Below, one piece after another: positions 11,001 through 19,164 of a stretch of DNA of 64,000 nucleotides (positions are counted from its first letter, which is position 1; every line of letters starts with the position of its first letter). The position numbers and the translations under genes were made by a program. Origin of the DNA: Mytilus trossulus (taxonomy: Eukaryota; Mollusca; Bivalvia; Mytilida; Mytilidae); NCBI RefSeq assembly GCF_036588685.1, contig NC_086378.1:76463127-76527126 (forward strand). Reading direction: 5' to 3'. The notes below the pieces were generated by a model that worked only from the letters and a program-made list of their open reading frames with translations, had not been told where the DNA came from and did not search any database.

Positions 11001-14000
11001 TATTTGAACAGAGATTGACTTTAGTATGTTTATATGGATATAATACAGATGAACCATTATTGTTTGATGATATATTATATAAAATAGCATTGTATGCTAA
11101 TACTAGTATTTTATTATGTGGTGATTGGAATGTTGTCCAGGACTGCAATCTAGATACATATAACATTTTACATAAAAGAAATCCCAAATCTCGTGAAAAG
11201 ATTGAAGAAATTATTGAAAAATTAGAATTATTAGATCCTTGGCGAACATGTCACCCTACTGACAGAAAATTTACTTGGCGTCAACCGTCTCCTATTAAAC
11301 AAAGTCGACTAGACTATTTCTTAGTCACTGAGGACATATATTCTCTTATGAAGAACACGAAGATTATACCCGGTTATAAGACAGATCATTCTGCCATTGT
11401 CTTTACTTTTTCTGCCAGTCTTGCTAAGCGGGGAAAGGGGTATTGGAAATTTAATTCACAACTTGTAAGAGATGTTGAGTATGTGAAAAAAATTAAGACA
11501 TGTATAAAAGACACTATTTCTGAGTATTATCTTTCAGGTGACATTCAAAATTGTCTCGATGTTAAACTTACATGTAATGATCAATTATTTTTTGAAATCC
11601 TGAAGATGAAGATCAGGACTTTGTCCATTTCTTATAGTATTGGAAAAAATAGAGAGGATAGAGAACATACATCTAAGCTTGAAAAAGAGGTTGAACAATT
11701 AGAAAATATTATGAATATGTCACCGAATGTTAATGTTCAAGCTACTTTATATGGGAAGAAACTAGAACTAGAAAATAAAAGGGAACAAAAGATTGAAGGT
11801 TTACTCCTCAGATCAAGAGCAAACTGGCACGAAAATGGAGAAAAATGCTCCGAATACTTTTGCAAATTAGAGAAGAGTAATTTCATTAAAAAGACAATGG
11901 CTGAATTGATTGATGACCAAGGTAAACATATTTCTGAACAGTCAAGCATTCTTATTGAACAACAGAAATTTTATAAAACTCTGTATTCAAGCAGAAGATC
12001 TGACAGGGAAGACAACTCTTTTTATAACCATAATGTTAAACTCACACAGGAACAAAGTGATCTGTGTGAGGGTAACTTGACATTTGATGAATGTGCTTTG
12101 GCACTGAAACATATGACAAATGGTAAGAGTCCAGGTTCTGATGGATTTACAGTTGATTTTTATAAATTCTTTTGGAGAGATCTCGGTCCATTTGTATATC
12201 GATCTTTATATTTTGGGTATGAGCATAGAAATTTTTCTAGTTTTCAATATCAGAGTGTCATTACTTGCCTTCCAAAAGATGGAAAAGATAGGAGATATAT
12301 GAGTAATTGGCGACCCATCAGTTTACTGAATACTGACATTAAAATAGCTTCAGCAGCTATAGCTAACAGACTCAAACCAGTATTGCCATTTATTATAAGT
12401 GACACTCAGAATGGGTTTATTAAAGATAGGTTCATTGGGGAAAACATTCGCTTATTATATGATCTTATGCACTATCTTGAAGAGCATAATATGACTGGTT
12501 TACTGTTACTTGTCGATTTTGAGAAAGCATTTGATTCTGTTGAGTGGGATTTTATAGTAAAAGCTCTAAAAAGCTTTAATTTCGGACCATCTATATGCAA
12601 ATGGTTTGAGACTCTCTATTCAGAAGCTAAAAGCTGTGTAATAAATAATGGTAATTTGTCAAGTTTCTTCAATCTTGAGCGAGGCTGTAGACAAGGTGAC
12701 CCCCTATCCCCATATTTATTTATTATAGGTGTTGAATTATTAGCGCTAAGACTAAAATCTACATCTGACATCCATGGTATTCCTATTCACAACAAAGAAT
12801 TATTGTTGAGCCAGTATGCTGATGACACATTTCTTGTTTTAGATGGAAAAGAAAAATCTTTAGAGGAGACTTTAAAATGTTTTGATTCTTTTCACAGGGT
12901 TTCTGGGCTAAAAATGAATGCATCCAAGACCAAAGCTGTTTGGATTGGAACCAAAAAATATTCAGACCATATACTTTGTCCTAATTATAATCTTCAATGG
13001 ACAAAGTCAAATTTCAAACTTTTAGGAATAGATTTTTCATTAGATTTACAAGCTATGTTAGATATAAATTTCACAAAGAAAATCAAGGAAATGTCATCAA
13101 TACTTAAGGCTTGGGAACACAGAAAACTTACATTACTTGGTAAAATTACTGTTGTAAAGACTCTGGCATTACCAAAGATAGTTCATTTGCTAACAGCTTT
13201 ACCAAATCTATCCCAGATTAAAATTAAAGAGTTTAATACTCTCTTTTATAACTTTATTTGGAATGGGAAATTAGAACGTATTAAACGCAATACACTAATT
13301 GGGGATTTTATGCAGGGAGGTTTGAACATGGTGCATTTGTCATCTTTTAGTACATATCTAAAAATAAGCTGGGTTAGAAGACTTCTTTTGAATTTAGAGG
13401 GGTCATGGCAGACTTTATTATTGTCTGAATTAACCAAATTTGGTGGTGACAGAGTCTTTTCTTTACAAAAAGAAAAACTACTAGAAGTTCATGGCTATGT
13501 TAAGAATCCTTTTTGGAAAGATGTTTTATTTTGCTTACATACTGCAAAGCCTGATACTAAGGCTTGTACAAATGATATATTATCGCTAGATATTTTAAAT
13601 TTTGTGCCACTTTCAGATTACACTATTTATATGCAATGGAAGGACTTTGGTGTACAGTATATAAAAGACCTTGTAAATTGTCAAAACAAAGAATTCTTTA
13701 CATTTGAAAAGATTAGACATAAGATTCTTACAAATAATTTTCTGAAATATTACAGTCTAATCTCCAATATTCCAAAATTTATTAAAGATCACATAAAAGA
13801 ATATTGTGGTTCTCAACAGATTGAAAATGTCAAAATCTCTGATGCTTTTTGTACTCAGATTATTAATAATAAGAAACCAAAATTTGTGTATAAGAGTCTT
13901 ATCGATCATATATTTCAACCTCCCCTTGAAAAATTTCAGAAATGGGAGCAGTTGTTAGACTCAGAAATTGAAAATTGGCAAACATACTTTATGCTACTAA

Positions 14001-15239
14001 GGAAGTCTTGCAAAGATACCTACTTAAAAAGCTTCCAATACAAAATACTGCACCAAATAATTCCTACAAACTCTTTTTTGTACAAGATAAAGAAGAAAGA
14101 TTCTAGTTCATGTACTTTTTGTAAACTTGATGACGAAACTATTGTACATTTTTTCTATGATTGTCCAATAACATATCAATTTTGGTCATCATTATTACAG
14201 CAAATAAGATTGTATAGCAGGGATTTTGCCATCAGTAAAAAGCAGATATTCCTTGGTTTCTATTCAGAAAGCTTATTCATGAATCTTTTATTTATAGTAG
14301 CAAAAAATTATATTTATAAATGTAAGTTTAAGGAACTTACTCCTAATATTTTTGGTTTTAAAAATAGAATAAAACAGTATCAGTCATATGAATATTATAT
14401 TGCAAAAAAATATAATAATGTTGATGTATATGAAAAATTTTGGACCCCATTACAATATATATTTCCACCATAGAGTATGATATTAATCTGTGAGCAAATT
14501 TTTTGATTAGATTTTGGTTATTCTTTGATGTAATTGTGAACAATAATTATGTACATAATTAAGTAATGTATGTGTGTATGTAAGTAAGAATTGTATGTGT
14601 GTATGAGAGACTGAGAGAAAGTGAAAGTGAATGCAAGTGGTTCTCATTTCTTTTTTCTATTGACCTCTTTACATTGTTATTTCCTGATATTTATTTATAT
14701 ATTCATAAAGGACTAGGGGCTATAAGGGCCATTTTCGTTTTTTTTTTTTGTTTTTTTTTTTTGCTTTTCTTTTTCTGAATTACTTTCAGTGTGTTTTAAA
14801 GCCTATCTTAGCTATTTTTTTTTTATTTTTTTTTCTTGAGAGTTAAAATTTAATAAAAATCATTTAAACATTTATTGCTTTTGAAAAGGGAGGGAAGAGA
14901 GGAGAAAGAGAAAAAAGAAATGAAACTACTATGGATTTAAAATCTTTGTTTGATTCCTTAAAATCTAAAACTAAATAATATGTGATTTATGAAGAACTGT
15001 TTATTTTTTGTTTGTTTTATAAGACATTTATATTGAACCATCTTTATATTTGTTAGCATCTAACTTACATGTATTTATACTGGTACATTATATATATATA
15101 TTTGGTGAATATTACTAACAACCACTAACTCCTTTATATATAAATATCATTACTAATGTTAACGAGGCCGGGATAAGGTACCGGTAATCGATGTTTTAAA
15201 CTAACAAATGTAAAGATTTCAATAAAATATATATACCTT

Positions 15240-15279
<40 letters not shown>

Positions 15280-16873
15280 GTATTTTATTATAATACATAA
15301 AGGTTGAGGATGAACACGAATGCTGCCCCTTTCATTTTTGACAAAAACCAACTGAAAAGTGACATTTTTCGGCATATTCAACAGATTTTTCATATTCAAG
15401 CTTGAATGATGAATGGGATCATTTTTAATGAATAAAGCAGTTAAAATCTTTCACATAAAACTGATTGATACAAATGAAATAGACACTTAAGTGTTTAAAA
15501 AGTGGTCAAAATCTTTGGTCAGATAAACCTGAAATTTCACGCCAAAATCGGTCCTTACCAGACCTACTCATTTGTTCTAAGGTAGCAATACACAGTTAGG
15601 AAAACTGACACTCATAATTTTAGAACACCCTCTTTCCCCTCCTGTCTAACAAAGAAGGCTTTATACATTATGTGTGTTATGCATGTATATACTTGTAGAA
15701 AGAAAATCTTCCATAGATTTGTTTTCTAATGGTCATAAGGGAGAAATTTAATCCCTTTTGGGTGTAACCATGGCAACAATCTGCATTTCTTAGATACAAA
15801 ATATAGCAAAAAAGGGGGGTTAACATGTAACAAAAGTCTCCAAAATTTGGCCTAAAGGAAAATTTCAATGAATTACAGTGATACCTTTCCTGAATCCATA
15901 GGTTAATATCTATCAAGTGGTCCAAAAAAAATCATATGCTTTCCTGCTCCTTTTTCCATAAAATTGAATTGAAAAGATCGAGCGCAAAATCTTTGTTGAT
16001 AAACACTACACTAATTCATAAACCGTATGGATAGGAAAATACAGACTGTCAATCATAGAAATGGCCTATAAAACATGTTAAAATCAATCTAAATGTTCAT
16101 ATAAACCCACTAAGAAGGCTATATTATTCTTCAATTATCTAAAAATCAATTTTATTGTACAAAAACTTTCATATTTAAAAAATTCACAGAGGCCATTATG
16201 AGAAACTAAACTTCCAACTGTGTATTGCTACCTAAAGTTTTTCAAAAGCGACGCTGAATATGTTTTAAATTTGTCAAGTTTTAGTGGTGTTGTTGTTCTA
16301 AATAAAGAAACCGAAAATGCCACAATGTATGCAGGTGAAACCGACAAAATGTGGTTGACATGAAAACATGACACGATGATATAGACAATAGACAATATTT
16401 TATTGGCACAAACGCATTTACAATAAATGGTAATGACCGAATGGATAAACAATTTGCTATACATGGTAGTAAAATACAAACAATTATATATATATGTGAA
16501 TAAACGACTGTATAAGACTGTAAGAGTTGTTCGGCTATGGTAGCTTATTTGAAATCTTGTCATACAATTCAGGATAACCAGGCGCCAAAGTGTGGATAGT
16601 CAAATTTCTGCCACTATTTATTTTCTTATTTTTGCAATACTTTTATTTATCAAATGCATAATCTGATAATTTATGGTGAATGCCAGAAATTATGGATAGA
16701 AACAAGTGCTTGTGTTAAACAGGATTCATTACCTCAGATTTGCAGAACATTGCAGTTTTGGGTAAAAGAACTAAAGATGAACATCTTTCACAAAAAATCT
16801 TTGTTCGATTCTTTCCATCTTCCCTGAAGTCATTTTGCCCCGACAGATCGTACTTCGTGTCATTTTCTGCCAT
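7860..16873 (-). CDS. RABIF: RABIF / MSS4, Rab-interacting zinc-binding chaperone, 2 exons
   Basis: CDS is join(7860-8099, 16733-16873) on the minus strand, 126 aa (human protein 123 aa). MSS4 binds nucleotide-free exocytic Rab GTPases in the cytosol and acts as a weak exchange factor or holdase. Exon 1 gives the N-terminal zinc knuckle half, NRTKIFCERC (Cys28, Cys31). Exon 2 gives the second half, LVCADCEVGPIGWH (Cys96, Cys99), after the conserved MFTFENVGF stretch. The junction joins CKSE to FFMPHM in phase 0, matching the human RRQ-LFLPSM region. The ATG at 16873 gives the expected N-terminal length. The 8.6-kb intron contains a foldback, a hAT element, a LINE and a MITE, yet both splice sites are intact. 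It is divergent from PSME3IP1. Confidence 0.94.
8341..8519. repeat. Small foldback element in the RABIF intron
   Basis: The first ~50 bases (ACAGGTTGG at 8341) are imperfectly complementary to the last ~50 (CCAACCTGT ending 8519), with shared GGGGTA and CTGTTTTC words in both arms. The loop is about 80 bases. No target duplication is obvious. Confidence 0.6.
8620..9671. mobile_element. hAT-type non-autonomous element with 8-bp duplication
   Basis: The element spans 8628-9663, flanked by the 8-bp duplication ATAAAAAG at 8620-8627 and 9664-9671. Its ends are TAGTGTTGTCAA and TTGACAACCCTA, inverted repeats with one mismatch. Subterminal GGTTAACCGG motifs occur at both ends. An 8-bp duplication and TAG-GTTGTCAA ends are typical of the hAT superfamily. 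No transposase frame is present. Its interior includes a fragment of dispersed repeat N (about 9165-9232). Confidence 0.85.
9840..10355. repeat. Dispersed repeat M with 169-bp tandem units
   Basis: The word ttggacttca/ttaaacttca recurs at 9852, 10021 and 10190, an exact 169-bp spacing, giving 2.6 units. The block ends 'ataatgcccctctactatcttaggtggggcat', which can fold through ATGCCCC/GGGGCAT. Relatives lie at 30205-30520 and, inverted, at 31013-31275. Confidence 0.75.
10724..14473 (+). CDS. LINE ORF2 protein: APE-type endonuclease + reverse transcriptase
   Basis: 1249 aa, uninterrupted. Residues 1-225 form an endonuclease/exonuclease/phosphatase domain with NVRGL (Asn2), CFQETH (Glu32), CGDWN (Asp134, Asn136), SRLDYFLV (194-201) and KTDHSA (Asp221, His222). 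Residues about 430-760 are a reverse transcriptase with LLVDFEKAFD (Asp598), GCRQGDPLSPYLF and the catalytic QYADDT (Tyr698-Asp701). Near the C-terminus is a CX2CX8HX4C zinc motif (Cys1130, Cys1133, His1142, Cys1147). It nicks target DNA and reverse transcribes its own RNA there. The frame stays open upstream (NINILS) to a stop at 10685, but the first ATG is 10724. The domain order and GKGYWKFN motif suggest the L1/Tx1 group, which is inference. All catalytic residues checked are present. Confidence 0.96.
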   Translation: MNVRGLFSNKKKRLDVFDWAKGKHASIICFQETHSSKDVEKIWEEEWGNTCIFCHHNNRSAGVSIMFKKGLDFTIHDTKFDQNGRYIVIDITLFEQRLTLVCLYGYNTDEPLLFDDILYKIALYANTSILLCGDWNVVQDCNLDTYNILHKRNPKSREKIEEIIEKLELLDPWRTCHPTDRKFTWRQPSPIKQSRLDYFLVTEDIYSLMKNTKIIPGYKTDHSAIVFTFSASLAKRGKGYWKFNSQLVRDVEYVKKIKTCIKDTISEYYLSGDIQNCLDVKLTCNDQLFFEILKMKIRTLSISYSIGKNREDREHTSKLEKEVEQLENIMNMSPNVNVQATLYGKKLELENKREQKIEGLLLRSRANWHENGEKCSEYFCKLEKSNFIKKTMAELIDDQGKHISEQSSILIEQQKFYKTLYSSRRSDREDNSFYNHNVKLTQEQSDLCEGNLTFDECALALKHMTNGKSPGSDGFTVDFYKFFWRDLGPFVYRSLYFGYEHRNFSSFQYQSVITCLPKDGKDRRYMSNWRPISLLNTDIKIASAAIANRLKPVLPFIISDTQNGFIKDRFIGENIRLLYDLMHYLEEHNMTGLLLLVDFEKAFDSVEWDFIVKALKSFNFGPSICKWFETLYSEAKSCVINNGNLSSFFNLERGCRQGDPLSPYLFIIGVELLALRLKSTSDIHGIPIHNKELLLSQYADDTFLVLDGKEKSLEETLKCFDSFHRVSGLKMNASKTKAVWIGTKKYSDHILCPNYNLQWTKSNFKLLGIDFSLDLQAMLDINFTKKIKEMSSILKAWEHRKLTLLGKITVVKTLALPKIVHLLTALPNLSQIKIKEFNTLFYNFIWNGKLERIKRNTLIGDFMQGGLNMVHLSSFSTYLKISWVRRLLLNLEGSWQTLLLSELTKFGGDRVFSLQKEKLLEVHGYVKNPFWKDVLFCLHTAKPDTKACTNDILSLDILNFVPLSDYTIYMQWKDFGVQYIKDLVNCQNKEFFTFEKIRHKILTNNFLKYYSLISNIPKFIKDHIKEYCGSQQIENVKISDAFCTQIINNKKPKFVYKSLIDHIFQPPLEKFQKWEQLLDSEIENWQTYFMLLRKSCKDTYLKSFQYKILHQIIPTNSFLYKIKKKDSSSCTFCKLDDETIVHFFYDCPITYQFWSSLLQQIRLYSRDFAISKKQIFLGFYSESLFMNLLFIVAKNYIYKCKFKELTPNIFGFKNRIKQYQSYEYYIAKKYNNVDVYEKFWTPLQYIFPP
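15221..15226 (+). promoter_or_regulatory. Poly(A) signal of the LINE
   Basis: AATAAA 14 bases before the 36-bp A tail, at the expected distance. Confidence 0.85.
15578..16236. mobile_element. MITE with GGTAGCAATACACAGTT ends
   Basis: TAAGGTAGCAATACACAGTT at 15578-15597 is inverted at 16214-16236, with 20 of 23 terminal bases complementary. The 659-bp body has no coding capacity. It lies directly beside the foldback arm in the RABIF intron. No convincing target duplication could be read. The next stretch to exon 1 (16237-16732) shows no feature. Confidence 0.75.
16733..16873 (-). CDS. RABIF: RABIF exon 1 (start codon, first zinc knuckle)
   Basis: Translates from ATG at 16873-16871 to ...FCKSE, then donor GTAATG at 16732-16727. 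It encodes residues 1-47 including FCERC. It is too short for a simple ORF scan; it was recognised from the MSS4 motif and the phase match with exon 2. Confidence 0.92.
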
Positions 16874-18427
16874 TTTTCAAAAGGCATAAAACATAGGTTG
16901 AATGTTCCGATTTCAAATCATCACCATTTTGTCTTGATGAAAATACTCTTCAAAACTAAAAAATCATATTAGCAAATACATCAATTTTTTTAACATAACT
17001 GAAATTTAACAAGAAATTCGATAATAAATAAATGAGCAACAAACAAATTAATTTTAAATATCGGAATGTAGTATTTATTTTAGACGTTTTTGTAAAGTCT
17101 TATACGCGCTTTAAACAGGGTCAAATTAAGATATTGTCAAAGAAACAAATTGACTCAGAACAATTTATTTTTGCTGAAGAAACAAACTTTTTGAAAGCAG
17201 AATAAATCATTAATTGTGCACGAAATATTGCCTTATAGCTGGTATGTTTAATAGAGAAATAAGATTAGATATGAAGGACGTTTCGCCCTCATTCGATTAC
17301 CATGTCTGTACACCGAAAATGTGTTCTTTTTTCATTTCGGTATCACTTCGGTCGTTTCGGCCACAGTTGTTTCGTCCTGATCCGATTCGGCTTCCTTTCT
17401 GATTCACTCTTAGATTTAGAAACAGTGGACATCAAGACACGTTAAGAACTATAAACAAAAATAGTCCAATTAATTATTACATTTATCAACATGATCAATA
17501 CAAGTTTATGATGTCTTGAACAGCTATTTCTTTATTGGCTTTGATGCCTTCCTGTCATCCTGTGTTTGTAGGAATGCATTACAGCAAAAAATTAAAAGGT
17601 TAAAATATTTTAAAAATTTAAACACCAAATTATACCTATTTTATGTAAAAAATATTATGTGGGTTATTGTCTGTTGAAATTAATACCCTCAGCTTAATCT
17701 CTTATTGAAAAATATTAGCTTGTCTATAGAATGGCTAAAGGCCAGGGGTTAGCCTTGGAAAAGTGCTCTAGATCACAGCCTACATATACCTCTGTTTTGG
17801 GTATTTTTAAATGACAGTTAAACACATGTATACCATGTATACATGACATATATCATGGATATTCGAATCATATTTTTATTTATATTAATGTTGTTTAATG
17901 TTTATATTATACATGTGTATCATTTATATATATAAATTTACTAGGAGACACTCCCAAATACTTTTTTTTATTAAACTATTGAATGCAACAGCATATTAGT
18001 GTTGGTAATCGATACTCTAGGGAGCGGTACTTGACTATTAGTATTTTTTTACTATATGCTACTCTTGTTAACGAACAAGTGATGTTTACTTTAAGATACA
18101 GATACATATTGTACATGCATCAGTAAACATGATTTACAATCAGTGTTTACAATATGTTAAATGCCCATCTTACTTGGCTTATTGTTTATCTCTTCTATAT
18201 CTTTATAACAGAAGTGTTTTACTTAAGCTACATTGTAATACCATATTCCTTGCAGTCTGAAAATTTAAACTAAGATCATACAGAAAAGATTTTCTCTTTA
18301 AACATTTGAAGCTAATAATAAATGAATCCGATGCTAAAATTTTAGATATATTTCGAACTCCCTCTATCAAAATTCATTATGATCATGTTCATGTAAATGT
18401 ATAAACAACACAAGTCAAAAACAACAG

Positions 18428-18629
18428 GACAAAACACAAGATGGCACATCTGAAGAAGCTGAAGCTGACCCTGTAGAACTTGAAGCTGAAGATAGCATCC
18501 AAGAAGAAACAATCATAAATTTAGTAAACATTGTATATGGAGATAGAGGAGTGTGAAGATTTCAGATATGAAGCCCAGGAGGAATCCATGAATTCGAACA
18601 AAATCCTGGATTATGCCAAAGAAGAATAA
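18428..18629 (+). pseudogene. Acidic coding remnant with poly(A) signals, unrecognised
   Basis: After a possible acceptor (aacaacag) one frame reads an acidic peptide (GTSEEAEADPVELEAED) to a stop at 18554-18556. A second frame continues with EECEDFRYEAQEES to TAA at 18627-18629. AATAAA follows at 18625-18630 and 18635-18640. A single frameshift near 18540 would join the two, so this may be the 3' end of a broken gene or retrocopy. The protein is not recognised, and chance open sequence is possible. Confidence 0.3.
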
Positions 18630-18858
18630 ATTTTAATAAAGTCTTTAAAAAATGAAGTTTTATTCAATGTGATTAAACATGCAAAAGTGTAGTACAGGAT
18701 AGTAATTTTGGTTACTCCATTTATCATAGTCAGAGCACTCAGAATGCAGGATTTTGCATCTTATTTTTCAAAAAAATTCTGGGGTGGCATGCCCCCATAC
18801 CCCCCTAGCATGTTTGCAGCGCTACGCGCTGCTCACCAGTGATAGTACACAGGTCATG

Positions 18859-18912
18859 TCACAGAAATGAAGGTCCTGTAAAAAATATTTTTTACAGGAC
18901 CTCATGACCTGT
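18859..18912. repeat. 54-bp near-perfect palindrome
   Basis: A perfect 32-bp palindrome at 18871-18902 (half-site AGGTCCTGTAAAAAAT) is nested in outer arms ACAGGTCATG (18859-18868) and CATGACCTGT (18903-18912). A smaller hairpin GCAGCGC tac GCGCTGC lies at 18816-18832. It could be the tip of a decayed foldback element. Confidence 0.8.
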
Positions 18913-19058
18913 TACAACATTTTATGTTTGGCTGGGTCTGATGTAAATTATAAAAATTAAGAAAAACAAAATATTGCTGCAATACAATGTTAATATATAT
19001 AATATTGATGTTTAAGTGTTCTCAAAATAAGACCAATTTCTTTTATTTTAGAATTGAA

Positions 19059-19164
19059 ATGGCTGATTTATCAAACAAGTTTATCACTCAATCTGAAGTG
19101 GATGATAAAAGAAAAAGAAAACAAGAAGAATGGGAACAAAAACGAAGACCAGATGATCCTATGG
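19059..19164 (+). CDS. PSME3IP1: PSME3IP1 coding exon 1
   Basis: ATG lies 7 bases after acceptor AG (19050-19051); donor GTATTT at 19165. Residues 1-35 plus one base. Confidence 0.93.

Larger units (their letters stand above)
10668..15295 (+). mobile_element. LINE retrotransposon, 5'-truncated but with intact ORF2
   Basis: The insert occupies about 10687-15276, with target-site duplications GTTGTATTTTATTATAATA at 10668-10686 and 15277-15295 (identical over 19 bp, 21 if the preceding AA is counted). It contains one long frame (10724-14473), a 767-bp 3' UTR rich in T-runs, AATAAA at 15221-15226 and a 36-bp A tail at 15241-15276. ORF1 is absent: the copy starts only about 37 bases before the ORF2 ATG, the usual outcome of incomplete reverse transcription. 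The unbroken frame, pure A tail and perfect duplication suggest recent insertion. It lies antisense in the RABIF intron. Confidence 0.95.
10381..15570. mobile_element. Foldback element split near its centre by a LINE
   Basis: Left arm 10381-10686 and right arm 15277-15570 are inverted relative to one another. The best match is 10625-10652 against 15306-15333 (25 of 28 complementary). The outer ends also pair: GAGTAGGTC at 10384 against GACCTACTC at 15561. With the LINE removed the element would be about 600 bp. No protein is encoded by the arms. Confidence 0.7.
16874..19058. promoter_or_regulatory. Divergent RABIF / PSME3IP1 upstream region
   Basis: This is the interval between the two start codons. 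A splice acceptor (ttttattttag, ending 19051) lies 7 bases before the PSME3IP1 ATG, so that gene should have at least one non-coding 5' exon in here, and both promoters probably lie near 16.9-17.3 kb. The non-coding exon itself could not be placed. The interval also holds the acidic coding remnant (18428-18629) and the hairpin (18859-18912). Confidence 0.45.
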
